A stretch of DNA of 6,331 bases from UBA961 sp049317525. Lineage in GTDB: Bacteria; Bacteroidota; Ignavibacteria; Kapaibacteriales; UBA961. A model generated the notes under the pieces. That model was not told the DNA's origin. It did not search any database and saw only the letters and a list, made by a program, of their open reading frames with translations. The stretch covers positions 1 to 6,331 of the forward strand of contig JBMOIC010000053.1 of the NCBI GenBank assembly GCA_049317525.1, in the 5' to 3' direction. This document shows positions 1 to 6,254 of the stretch, one piece after another (positions within the stretch are counted from its first letter, which is position 1; each line of letters starts with the position of its first letter). The translations under genes and the position numbers were made by a program.

Positions 1-6
1 CAATAT

Positions 7-36
7 TTTGTGATAAAATGGAGTTATGTAACTTTA
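7..36 (+). promoter_or_regulatory. Candidate Bacteroidota-type promoter for the SOUL-family gene
   Basis: TTTG at 7-10 is followed, after an 18-base spacer, by TAACTTTA at 29-36, which matches the Bacteroidota -7 consensus TAnnTTTG at all fixed positions except the last. Both the order and the spacing suit this promoter class. It would start transcription around 43-46 and give a leader of roughly 55-60 bases before the ATG at 102. In such AT-rich DNA a match this short can arise by chance, so this is a candidate only. Confidence 0.35.
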
Positions 37-64
37 TAAAATATGAATGAACTAATTAAACTAG

Positions 65-75
65 ATAACAGTTAT
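65..75. promoter_or_regulatory. Small palindrome in the leader (possible operator)
   Basis: ATAAC-A-GTTAT is a perfect 5-base inverted repeat around a single central base. It lies downstream of the candidate promoter and 27 bases before the SOUL-family start codon. Its position would suit a repressor site, but it is short and AT-rich, so chance is a serious alternative. Confidence 0.15.
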
Positions 76-101
76 TTTACATATTATTCATAGAGTTATA
101 C

Positions 102-695
102 ATGAAAATCACAATCATTTCTTTTGTCATTTGTATTATTGTTCTCATATTAGCGCAAGTGTATAGTATTATGAGCACCACAAGAACAGAACAACATAAA
201 TATCAAGTACTTAAATCATATGGTAATGTTGAAATTCGCAAATATGAACCAGCTATATTCTCAAGCGTTATGCTTGGAAAGAATAGTTATCGTGAGATTT
301 CTGGTAAAGGCTTTGGCATTTTGGCAGGATATATTTTTGGTGGTAATGAAAAAAAAGAAAATATCTCAATGACATCTCCAGTAACTATGGAATTGGGTGA
401 TTCAACCAAAATGAAATTCATGGTACCCAAAGGATATACGATGAATTCTTTGCCTGAACCAAATGATAAGAGAATTATATTTGAACAGCAAAATGAAAAG
501 ATTATCGCAGCGATTCAATTTGATGGTTGGGCAGATAATGATAAAATTGAATATTATACAGAACAGTTGAAAAGTTCTTTGGCTAAAGAACATATAAGCC
601 ATACAAACAAGTTTTCATATTTAGGATATAATCCTCCATATGAAGTAATTAATCGTCGAAATGAAATCATAGTAGAATTAATAGATTTTAAGTAA
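102..695 (+). CDS. SOUL-family heme-binding protein, N-terminally membrane-anchored
   Basis: This 197-residue protein is assigned to the SOUL/HBP heme-binding family. Diagnostic stretches are EIRKYEPAIF (44-53), FGILAGYIFGGNEKKENISM (71-90), the adjoining TSPVTME (91-97), the MKFMVPKGY strand (104-112), and the terminal YNPPYEV...RRNEIIVEL (176-193). Together these span the whole domain. Residues about 4-23 form a hydrophobic segment with one early Lys and no clear cleavage site or lipobox cysteine, so I read it as a signal anchor with the domain in the periplasm. An internal Met24 could instead start a soluble form. Members bind heme or porphyrins; their bacterial role is poorly defined, and trafficking or buffering of heme is only a possibility. 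The ATG at 102 is chosen because it includes the hydrophobic leader. There is no clear Shine-Dalgarno, only a weak AGAG at 92-95. The gene is separated from the next by 63 bases holding inverted repeats, so it is probably its own transcription unit. Confidence 0.9.
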   Translation: MKITIISFVICIIVLILAQVYSIMSTTRTEQHKYQVLKSYGNVEIRKYEPAIFSSVMLGKNSYREISGKGFGILAGYIFGGNEKKENISMTSPVTMELGDSTKMKFMVPKGYTMNSLPEPNDKRIIFEQQNEKIIAAIQFDGWADNDKIEYYTEQLKSSLAKEHISHTNKFSYLGYNPPYEVINRRNEIIVELIDFK

Positions 696-753
696 TTCTC
701 AAGAATTTCTTTTGCTTAAAGATTTTATTTTAGCAAAATTTATTTATGAGAAT
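695..753. repeat. Nested inverted repeats between the SOUL gene and the small membrane-protein gene
   Basis: The outer arms ATTCTCA (695-701) and TGAGAAT (747-753) enclose inner arms TTTTGCT (710-716) and AGCAAAA (732-738). Each outer-to-inner interval is exactly 8 bases. Inside the inner stem, after a 1x1 mismatch, AAA (718-720) can pair with TTT (728-730). The inner hairpin followed by T-rich sequence could be a weak intrinsic terminator of the SOUL gene. Because the outer right arm lies 5 bases before the next ATG, the structure could also affect translation of the downstream gene. The stems are short and mostly A/T. Confidence 0.35.
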
Positions 754-758
754 ATTAT

Positions 759-1130
759 ATGAAATTCCTTCCTACAATCCCACGTATTCTTAGCATTATT
801 GCTATTGCATTTGTAAGCCTTTTTGCTTTAGACTCATTTGATCATGGCTCTTTACATGAAAAGATTCAAGCCTTTTTGATACATTTGATTCCTTCTTTCA
901 TACTCATGATTATCCTTGCAATTGCTTGGAGAAAAGAATTAATTGGTGGAATTCTATATATCCTAATTGGAATAACACTTAGTCCTTTTATCTTTATTCA
1001 TAATTATCGAATGAATAATTCATTTCTTATCAGTTTTGAAATTATATCGATGATTACATTCCCTTTTATTCTTTCTGGAACCCTTTTTGTGTTGAGTCAT
1101 TTTAGAAACAAGAATACAACTTTACAATAA
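759..1130 (+). CDS. Small four-helix integral membrane protein of unknown function
   Basis: The 123-residue product is almost entirely hydrophobic. Four likely membrane helices lie at about 8-25, 38-57, 60-80 and 88-114, ending in a short basic tail (HFRNKNTTLQ). A stretch around residues 22-31 (FALDSFDHGS), then HLIPSF (42-47) and AWRKELIGGILYILIGI (56-72), resembles a widespread family of small bacterial membrane proteins with an L-D-x-F segment and a W-x-x-E-x-I/V-GGILFI motif. From memory this may be the one catalogued as DUF7670; I could not check. Its function is unknown. The only loops with several polar residues are the one after helix 1 (Asp25, Asp28, His29, His33) and the one after helix 3 (His81, Asn82, Arg84). 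No signal for enzymatic activity is visible. The start is the first ATG after the inverted repeat and has no Shine-Dalgarno. Confidence 0.75.
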   Translation: MKFLPTIPRILSIIAIAFVSLFALDSFDHGSLHEKIQAFLIHLIPSFILMIILAIAWRKELIGGILYILIGITLSPFIFIHNYRMNNSFLISFEIISMITFPFILSGTLFVLSHFRNKNTTLQ

Positions 1131-1202
1131 TCAAATTTATACTCTTCTTAGTCTATTGAATGTGTGTAAATTATAGATATAACAACTTCTAATTGATAGT
1201 TC

Positions 1203-3374
1203 ATGATTCAAAATCTTCCAGTTGCAGGCATGACTTGTGCCGCATGCGTAACAAGAGTCGAAAAAAACCTTAAGAAAATGACAGGTGTAACTAATGCAAC
1301 TGTAAATCTTGCAACGGAATCTGTTCGCATTGATTTTGATGTTAATACTATATCCATAGAATCAATTGCAGAACAACTTTATGAAACAGGATATGAACTT
1401 ATTATCAAAAAAGAACCAGATAATGTAGATGATAGACTTCTAGAAAGAGAAATAGATATTCGTAGGGATTTCTTTATAAGCCTGATATGCACACTTCCTG
1501 TATTTTCTCTCTCTATGGGCTTGATGTTAAGTCCTGTATCAGAAATCTTCCCAGTTTCGATGAATATGTTAAATTTCATATTCTGCTTTCTATCTCTTTT
1601 AGTGCTTATTATTCCCGGTAGAAGATTTTTAGTTCCTGCATGGAAGCTAGCAATGCACGGCGCATCTGATATGAATACACTAGTATCTTTAGGAACCAGC
1701 ATTGCATGGCTATATAGTACATATGAATTGATTTGGGGTGAGCATTCCGGGCATTCCCAACACCTTTACTTTGATTCTACTACAACAATCATTACCCTTG
1801 TTTTGCTTGGAAAAATGCTGGAAACAAAAGCCAAAAGAAAAGCAGGAAATGCATTACAATCTCTTCTTAATGTTCAGTCTACCAAAGCATTAAAAAAAAC
1901 AATCGAGGGATCATTTATAGAATGTAATGCATCAGATATTGTCATTGGTGATATTTTAATGATACGTCCGGGTGAATCATTCCCTGTAGATGGAATGATT
2001 ATTTCAGGAGATACATCGTGCGATGAATCTATGTTGACAGGTGAATCACATCCAATAATAAAAAAAATTGGAGATTCAGTAATAGGCGGGGCAATCAATA
2101 TTGATTCATCAATTGAAATTAAAGCAATAGCGATAGGTTCGGATACAGTCTTATCTAAAATTGCCGCCATAGTAAAAGAAGCACAAGGCTCAAAAGCTGC
2201 TATTCAATCTTTGGCAGACAAAATTTCCTCAGTTTTTGTGCCTGCTGTCCTTATCACTAGTTTTATTACATTTATCATATATTTTGCATTCTTACATGCA
2301 TCTTTTAATGATAGTATTTTACCTACTATTGCAATTCTTTTAATAGCTTGTCCATGCGCTTTGGGCCTAGCCACTCCTACTGCAATAACAGTTGCAATTG
2401 GCACTGGTGCAAAACATGGAATTATCATACGAAACGCTGATGCATTAGAAAAAGCTGGTAATATTGATATTGTAGCTTTTGATAAAACAGGTACTTTAAC
2501 AATAGGTAAGCCACATTTACAAAGTATACTGATCGTAAATCCTGATTATAACCGTGATATATTGATTTCTTATGCATCGGCTATAGAGCAATATTCCTTG
2601 CATCCTTTTGCGCAAGCAATCATAAAAGAATGTCAAAAGATTATGCATGCCGACTCAGTTCAAGAAATTCCAGGCAAAGGAATGATTGGGATTGTTCAAG
2701 GACATCGTATTCATATCGGCAATCTTTCATGGCTTTCAGATCAAGGAATTTCTTTTGCAGAAATACAAAACCAAGATATAAAGCAAGAACATTCGATATT
2801 GGGTATGAGTATTGATAATATTGCTGCAGGACTTTTCATTTTTGCCGATGTAATTAGAGATGAATCTATTGATATAATTACAAAGCTTCATCAATCTGGT
2901 ATCCGCACAATAATGCTTAGTGGAGATCATCCAGATACAGCTAATGCAATCGCTAAAAAAATTGGAATTCTAGAAGTAATAGCAGGAATATTACCGCATC
3001 AAAAATTAGAAAAAATTGATGAATTTCAAAAGCAAGGTCATAGAATAGCCATGATTGGAGATGGAATTAACGATGCGCCAGCGCTTGCAAAAGCACATCT
3101 AGGTATTGCAATGGGAAGCGGAACAGACATCGCAAAGAATACTGCAGATATAACAATTATGAATACTGATTTATATGCAGTCTTAAAGGCAATAAGGCTA
3201 TCAAAAAATACAATGCGCATAATTAAGCAAAATTTCTTTTGGGCTTTTATCTTTAATATTATTGGTATTCCATTAGCCGCAAGTGGAAATTTAAGTCCAA
3301 CATTTGCTGCTGCTGCAATGGCATGTAGCTCGGTAAGTGTTATTTCTAATTCACTAAGATTAAAAAAACTGTAA
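1203..3374 (+). CDS. copA: Copper-exporting P1B-type ATPase (CopA)
   Basis: This is a complete 723-residue heavy-metal P-type ATPase that couples ATP hydrolysis to Cu(I) export across the inner membrane. One N-terminal heavy-metal-associated domain (about 3-68) carries GMTCAAC with Cys12 and Cys15. Four helices (about 87-206) precede the actuator domain with TGES at 279-282. CPC at 383-385 in the sixth helix is the Cu(I)-type transport signature. The phosphorylation motif DKTGT has Asp427, the nucleotide-domain His-Pro is at 467-468, and GDGINDAP is at 619-626. The seventh helix has FN (684-685) where copper ATPases normally have YN. The last helix has MACSS (706-710), keeping the Met and Ser of the copper site. 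The loop between the last two helices is short but occurs in other family members. The length is normal for a one-domain CopA. There is no Shine-Dalgarno, and I saw no copper operator or regulator gene. It leads a tight three-gene cluster. Silver is an alternative or additional substrate. Confidence 0.96.
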   Translation: MIQNLPVAGMTCAACVTRVEKNLKKMTGVTNATVNLATESVRIDFDVNTISIESIAEQLYETGYELIIKKEPDNVDDRLLEREIDIRRDFFISLICTLPVFSLSMGLMLSPVSEIFPVSMNMLNFIFCFLSLLVLIIPGRRFLVPAWKLAMHGASDMNTLVSLGTSIAWLYSTYELIWGEHSGHSQHLYFDSTTTIITLVLLGKMLETKAKRKAGNALQSLLNVQSTKALKKTIEGSFIECNASDIVIGDILMIRPGESFPVDGMIISGDTSCDESMLTGESHPIIKKIGDSVIGGAINIDSSIEIKAIAIGSDTVLSKIAAIVKEAQGSKAAIQSLADKISSVFVPAVLITSFITFIIYFAFLHASFNDSILPTIAILLIACPCALGLATPTAITVAIGTGAKHGIIIRNADALEKAGNIDIVAFDKTGTLTIGKPHLQSILIVNPDYNRDILISYASAIEQYSLHPFAQAIIKECQKIMHADSVQEIPGKGMIGIVQGHRIHIGNLSWLSDQGISFAEIQNQDIKQEHSILGMSIDNIAAGLFIFADVIRDESIDIITKLHQSGIRTIMLSGDHPDTANAIAKKIGILEVIAGILPHQKLEKIDEFQKQGHRIAMIGDGINDAPALAKAHLGIAMGSGTDIAKNTADITIMNTDLYAVLKAIRLSKNTMRIIKQNFFWAFIFNIIGIPLAASGNLSPTFAAAAMACSSVSVISNSLRLKKL

Positions 3375-3383
3375 ATTCAATGT

Positions 3384-4334
3384 ATGATTTTTGCATCTGA
3401 ACATTCACCTACAGCTTTCCGATGGGATGATTGGTATCAAGCAATCGGAGGAAGAACAATTTCGATAAATGATGTAGATAGATATTTACATGATATTCGT
3501 GAATTTCAATATCCTAGATTCTCAGGTGAGATTAATTCTACTAAAACTCTATTTTCTTCTTCAAAACAAGCTTCTGATTATATAAAAAACAAGGCATTTA
3601 GTTTTGGCGCAGATGAGATAGGAATTGCAGAAATAGAACCATCTGATTTGTATAAAGGACATTCAGTACAGGAAAAATATGCAATTGTTATTGGTCAAAA
3701 AATGCTGTGGAGGGAATTTCAAGAAGTACCAAATGAACAATCTGCAATAGAATGTTTAAGAATTTACTTTTCTTTAGGTGAAATTGTTATTCACATTGCT
3801 CAAGAAATTAGAAATCTTGGATATCCTTGCACTGTTGAGCATCCAATTGGCGATAGCGATGTATTGCATATTCCTTTAGCCCTTAAAGCAGGTTTTGGAG
3901 AATTAGGAAGGCATGGCTCAATAATACATCCTAAAATGGGACCACTTTTCAGATTAGGCAGTGTTATTACCAATATGGAATTATCGATAGATTCTCCTAT
4001 TGATGCAGGAATTGCAAAGTTTTGTGATAATTGTAAAGCATGCAGAATATTTTGTCCTGCTAAAGCAATTCCAGATGAACGATCTCCAGAAGCTGGTAAA
4101 GATCATCTTGGAAATGATCGATATATTATCGATACAGGAGCTTGTTTTCCGTATTTTGGTACAGATAATTATTGTTCTGTATGCTTAGCTGTTTGTGTAT
4201 ATAATCATAAAGATTGGGCCAAGGATTTTGAAGGTTTTCAAACCAAGTTGTTTCCGAATTTGCAATTAAAAACACCTCCTAATCCAGTAGACCCAGAGAT
4301 AGATAAGCATTGGTATCCACTTTTACATCGTTAA
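3384..4334 (+). CDS. Reductive-dehalogenase-like double [4Fe-4S] protein without Tat leader
   Basis: This 316-residue protein lacks a signal peptide or membrane helix, so it is probably cytoplasmic. The C-terminal part holds two ferredoxin-type cysteine sets: Cys214, 217, 220 and 224 (followed by Pro225), and Cys254, 264, 267 and 271. These predict two [4Fe-4S] clusters. Before them, NLGYPCTV (144-151), LALKAGFGELGRHGSIIHP (165-183), GPLFRLGSVITNMELSID (186-203) and SPIDAGI (204-210) follow the order seen in the catalytic domain of RdhA reductive dehalogenases and, more loosely, in epoxyqueuosine reductase QueG. Both use cobalamin. Tyr128 (in IYFSLGEI) and Arg190 lie at roughly the spacing of the catalytic Tyr and basic residue of characterised dehalogenases; this is an inference from memory. 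The N-terminal 60 residues (HSPTAFRWDDWYQAIGG) are not recognised. The gene begins 9 bases after copA and ends 3 bases before the next, so co-transcription is likely. An overlapping out-of-frame ATG at 3380 is ignored. Substrate unknown; I would not call it a true dehalogenase. Confidence 0.8.
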   Translation: MIFASEHSPTAFRWDDWYQAIGGRTISINDVDRYLHDIREFQYPRFSGEINSTKTLFSSSKQASDYIKNKAFSFGADEIGIAEIEPSDLYKGHSVQEKYAIVIGQKMLWREFQEVPNEQSAIECLRIYFSLGEIVIHIAQEIRNLGYPCTVEHPIGDSDVLHIPLALKAGFGELGRHGSIIHPKMGPLFRLGSVITNMELSIDSPIDAGIAKFCDNCKACRIFCPAKAIPDERSPEAGKDHLGNDRYIIDTGACFPYFGTDNYCSVCLAVCVYNHKDWAKDFEGFQTKLFPNLQLKTPPNPVDPEIDKHWYPLLHR

Positions 4335-4337
4335 TCC

Positions 4338-6062
4338 ATGAATATTTCATTGTCATTCGTATTCGCTTTATTCTTTTCTTCATTAATATTTGGCTGTTCA
4401 AAGCAAGAAGAACAAACTTTAGTTTCTGCAAAAGGAGATAAAAATTACGGAGGTACTTTTAGAATAAATATGATTAGAGGTAATCCAAATGGATTAGATC
4501 CTGTAATCATCAATAGCAAATTAGCCGATGATATAGCTTTACAAGTATATGATAGATTAATTTCATTTGATTCTAGTTTAGGTGTAATTCCAGAAGCAGC
4601 AAGTTCATGGGAAATTTCAGAAGATGGAAAACAATATATCTTTCATATAAAAACTGGAATTCGTTTTCATGATAATCAGTGTTTTAAAGGTGGGAAAGGC
4701 CGATTAATGATAGCAAAAGATATTGAATATTCACTGATAAGGGCTTGCGATCCTAAAGCTAGAACAGTTCATTATTGGGCTTTTAAAGATAAAGTTCTTG
4801 GGGCAAATGAATTCTATGAGGGCCGAGTTGCAGGAAAACAACTCAATAATATCGAAGGAATTAAAGCAATAAATGATAGTACCTTAAAGATTCAATTAAT
4901 TCGCCCATATTCACCTTTTTTATTATTGTTAGCTAACTCATTGGGTTGTATAGTACCTAAAGAAGCGGTTGACTTTTATGGACGAGATTTCTTTCAGCAT
5001 CCTGTGGGTACTGGTCCATTTATTTTTGAAGAATGGCGTCCAGATATTTCAATGACATTCAAAAGAAATCCTCAGTATTGGCAAAAAGATGAACATGGTA
5101 ATTCTCTTCCATTTTTAGATAAGATTATCTTTAGTTTTATTAAAGATGATAAAATCCAATTAAAAGAGTTTACCGACGGTAATTTTGATGAATGTTTTAC
5201 TTTACCTACCGAGTTTTTTGAAGATATCATCGACACAAAAACAAAGAAAACCAAAGGAATATATAATCAATATCAATTACAAACTGAACCTGCATTATTA
5301 ACCTGGTTTATTGATTATTTATGTACACAAGCACCATTTGATAATCCCAATATTAGGCGTGCATTTAGTTATGCAATAGACAGAAAAAGTATTGTTAAAT
5401 ATGTTCTGAAAGATGCTCCATTTGGACCTGCTTTTCATGGCATTACTCCTCCAGTATTTAAAAATTATGATATCAATCTTATACCTGGTTTTGATTTGAA
5501 TGTACAAAAAGCCAGAGAATTGCTTGCCAATGCTGGATATCCTAATGGTAAGAATTTTCCTCGTATTACTTTTCATATCTATCCTGAACCACGATTGGTG
5601 CAAGTAGCAGAAGCTGTTAGATCTATGATTAAAAATAATCTAGGAATTGAATTACAAATTCAAACGATACAATTCTCTGAATTCCTAGAATTAGCCGAAC
5701 AAGGCAAGCTTTCTATGTGGGGGACGCGTTGGTATGGAGATTATCCAGATCCAGAGAATTATATCAATCTTTTAGATGGAGCTTTGGTACCAAATACTAT
5801 GCAAGAACCAAGTTATCCCAATAGTACGCGATATAAAAATGCTGAAGCAAGTGCATTGTTCTCTCAAGCAATGGCAGAAAACAATGAAACAAAACGCATG
5901 GATCTTTATCGCAAAGCAGAATCTATTGCTATAGCAGATGCACCTGCAACAATGCTTTTTTATGAAAATCATTATCGTCTTTTACAGCCCTGGGTACATG
6001 GATATCCTCTTAATGGTTTAGCAAGAATAGTGTTAAAAGATGCGTGGTTTTCTAAAAAATAA
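4338..6062 (+). CDS. Family-5 ABC-type solute-binding lipoprotein (peptide/nickel class)
   Basis: This 574-residue protein has the length and motif order of the oligopeptide/dipeptide/nickel-binding (SBP family 5) lipoproteins. Residues 1-19 are a hydrophobic signal, and Cys20 in SLIFGC is the likely lipidation site; Phe at -2 is slightly off consensus. The mature domain starts near GGTFRIN (38-44). Family landmarks are GLDPVI (52-57), YDRLISFD (71-78), PEAASSWEISEDGKQYIFHI (85-104), GIRFHD (107-112), HPVGTGPFIFEEW (221-233), FKRNPQYW (241-248), IRRAFSYAIDRK (339-350), and GDYPDPENY (467-475). The protein should sit in the periplasm, anchored to the inner or outer membrane, and deliver a ligand to an ABC permease. 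No permease or ATPase gene follows in the window, so the partner is elsewhere or the protein acts alone. The substrate cannot be read from sequence: peptides are the default, while nickel, heme or opines are known in the wider family. It follows the iron-sulfur gene by 3 bases and is translationally close-coupled to it. Confidence 0.9.
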   Translation: MNISLSFVFALFFSSLIFGCSKQEEQTLVSAKGDKNYGGTFRINMIRGNPNGLDPVIINSKLADDIALQVYDRLISFDSSLGVIPEAASSWEISEDGKQYIFHIKTGIRFHDNQCFKGGKGRLMIAKDIEYSLIRACDPKARTVHYWAFKDKVLGANEFYEGRVAGKQLNNIEGIKAINDSTLKIQLIRPYSPFLLLLANSLGCIVPKEAVDFYGRDFFQHPVGTGPFIFEEWRPDISMTFKRNPQYWQKDEHGNSLPFLDKIIFSFIKDDKIQLKEFTDGNFDECFTLPTEFFEDIIDTKTKKTKGIYNQYQLQTEPALLTWFIDYLCTQAPFDNPNIRRAFSYAIDRKSIVKYVLKDAPFGPAFHGITPPVFKNYDINLIPGFDLNVQKARELLANAGYPNGKNFPRITFHIYPEPRLVQVAEAVRSMIKNNLGIELQIQTIQFSEFLELAEQGKLSMWGTRWYGDYPDPENYINLLDGALVPNTMQEPSYPNSTRYKNAEASALFSQAMAENNETKRMDLYRKAESIAIADAPATMLFYENHYRLLQPWVHGYPLNGLARIVLKDAWFSKK

Positions 6063-6063
6063 T

Positions 6064-6086
6064 GAGAATAATGTGATAATATTCTC
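6064..6086 (+). terminator. Inverted repeat directly after the solute-binding protein gene (possible terminator)
   Basis: GAGAATA (6064-6070) and TATTCTC (6080-6086) form a perfect 7-base stem with a 9-base loop, beginning 2 bases after the stop codon. There is no T-tract after it, so it is not a classical intrinsic terminator, but its position suits transcript 3'-end formation or protection. It abuts the G+C-rich element that follows, with which it may form one composite structure. Confidence 0.35.
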
Positions 6087-6182
6087 CTCTTATTAGAGGG
6101 GAGGCAAGTTCATACTTGTTGGGGTGTGTTCTTTAGTCTCACCCCGCCCTGCGGGCTGCCCCTCACATGAGGGTAATAAGAC
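6084..6182. repeat. G+C-rich, hairpin-rich intergenic element (probable dispersed repeat)
   Basis: By hand count about 57% of bases 6084-6173 are G or C, far above the rest of the window. The element contains a string of short perfect stems: CCTCT/AGAGG (6086-6090 with 6095-6099), CAAGT/ACTTG (6105-6109 with 6114-6118), GGGGTG/CACCCC (6121-6126 with 6140-6145), GCCC/GGGC around TGC (6146-6156), and CCCTCA/TGAGGG (6160-6165 with 6168-6173). Its two ends can also pair: TCTTATTA (6088-6095) with TAATAAGA (6174-6181), and GAGGGG (6096-6101) with CCCCTC (6159-6164). I see no open reading frame of note and no obvious target-site duplication. The composition and fold resemble extragenic palindromic or miniature mobile repeats. 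The CACCCCGCCC-tgc-GGGC core looks familiar from Bacteroidota intergenic regions, but copy number cannot be checked here. Confidence 0.55.
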
Positions 6183-6254
6183 AATGATATGACGGGGTTA
6201 ATGCTATAGTTCTAATTAATTACATATCAATTACTTAGGGGTTTTACAAAATTC

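Larger units (their letters stand above)
1203..6062 (+). other. Probable three-gene operon: copA, iron-sulfur protein, solute-binding lipoprotein
   Basis: The three genes share strand and direction, with gaps of only 9 bases (3375-3383) and 3 bases (4335-4337), too short for separate promoters or terminators. The 72 bases upstream of copA (1131-1202) contain no strong promoter match; 1168-1175 (AAATTATA) is AT-rich but lacks a properly spaced TTTG. Co-transcription is inferred from spacing only. The functional logic of the grouping is not obvious. Confidence 0.7.

Noticed and set aside
711..748. Bacteroidota-type promoter before the small membrane-protein gene (TTTG 711-714, TATTTATG 741-748)
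   Set aside because: The 26-base spacer is too long, and transcription would start almost at the start codon.
1131..1202. Copper-responsive operator upstream of copA
   Set aside because: I found no convincing TACAnnTGTA-type or other symmetric copper box in the 72 bases, and no regulator gene is adjacent.
1379..2428. Reverse-strand open frames inside copA (1379-1702, 1874-2170, 2204-2428)
   Set aside because: They lie entirely opposite a well-conserved ATPase gene and resemble no protein family, so they are shadows of its codon pattern.
3303..3332. Short loop between the last two CopA helices as a deletion
   Set aside because: The loop is about seven residues shorter than in E. coli-type CopA, but a similar short form (L-N-P or L-S-P shortly after the Ile-Pro of helix 7) occurs in other copper ATPases, so it is normal variation.
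4000..4188. A + strand 62-codon frame inside the iron-sulfur gene
   Set aside because: It overlaps the two cysteine cluster motifs of the real gene in another frame and shows no domain of its own.
3384..4334. Calling the 316-residue protein epoxyqueuosine reductase (queG)
   Set aside because: The double cluster arrangement is shared, but the stretches GELGRHG, RLGSVIT and D-S-P-I-D-x-G follow reductive dehalogenases more closely, and the second cysteine set lacks the QueG-type Cys-Pro-Trp-Asn ending (it reads C-V-Y-N).
5072..5972. Reverse-strand frames opposite the solute-binding protein gene
   Set aside because: The sense frame carries family motifs through the whole stretch, and the antisense products are low-complexity with no recognisable domain.
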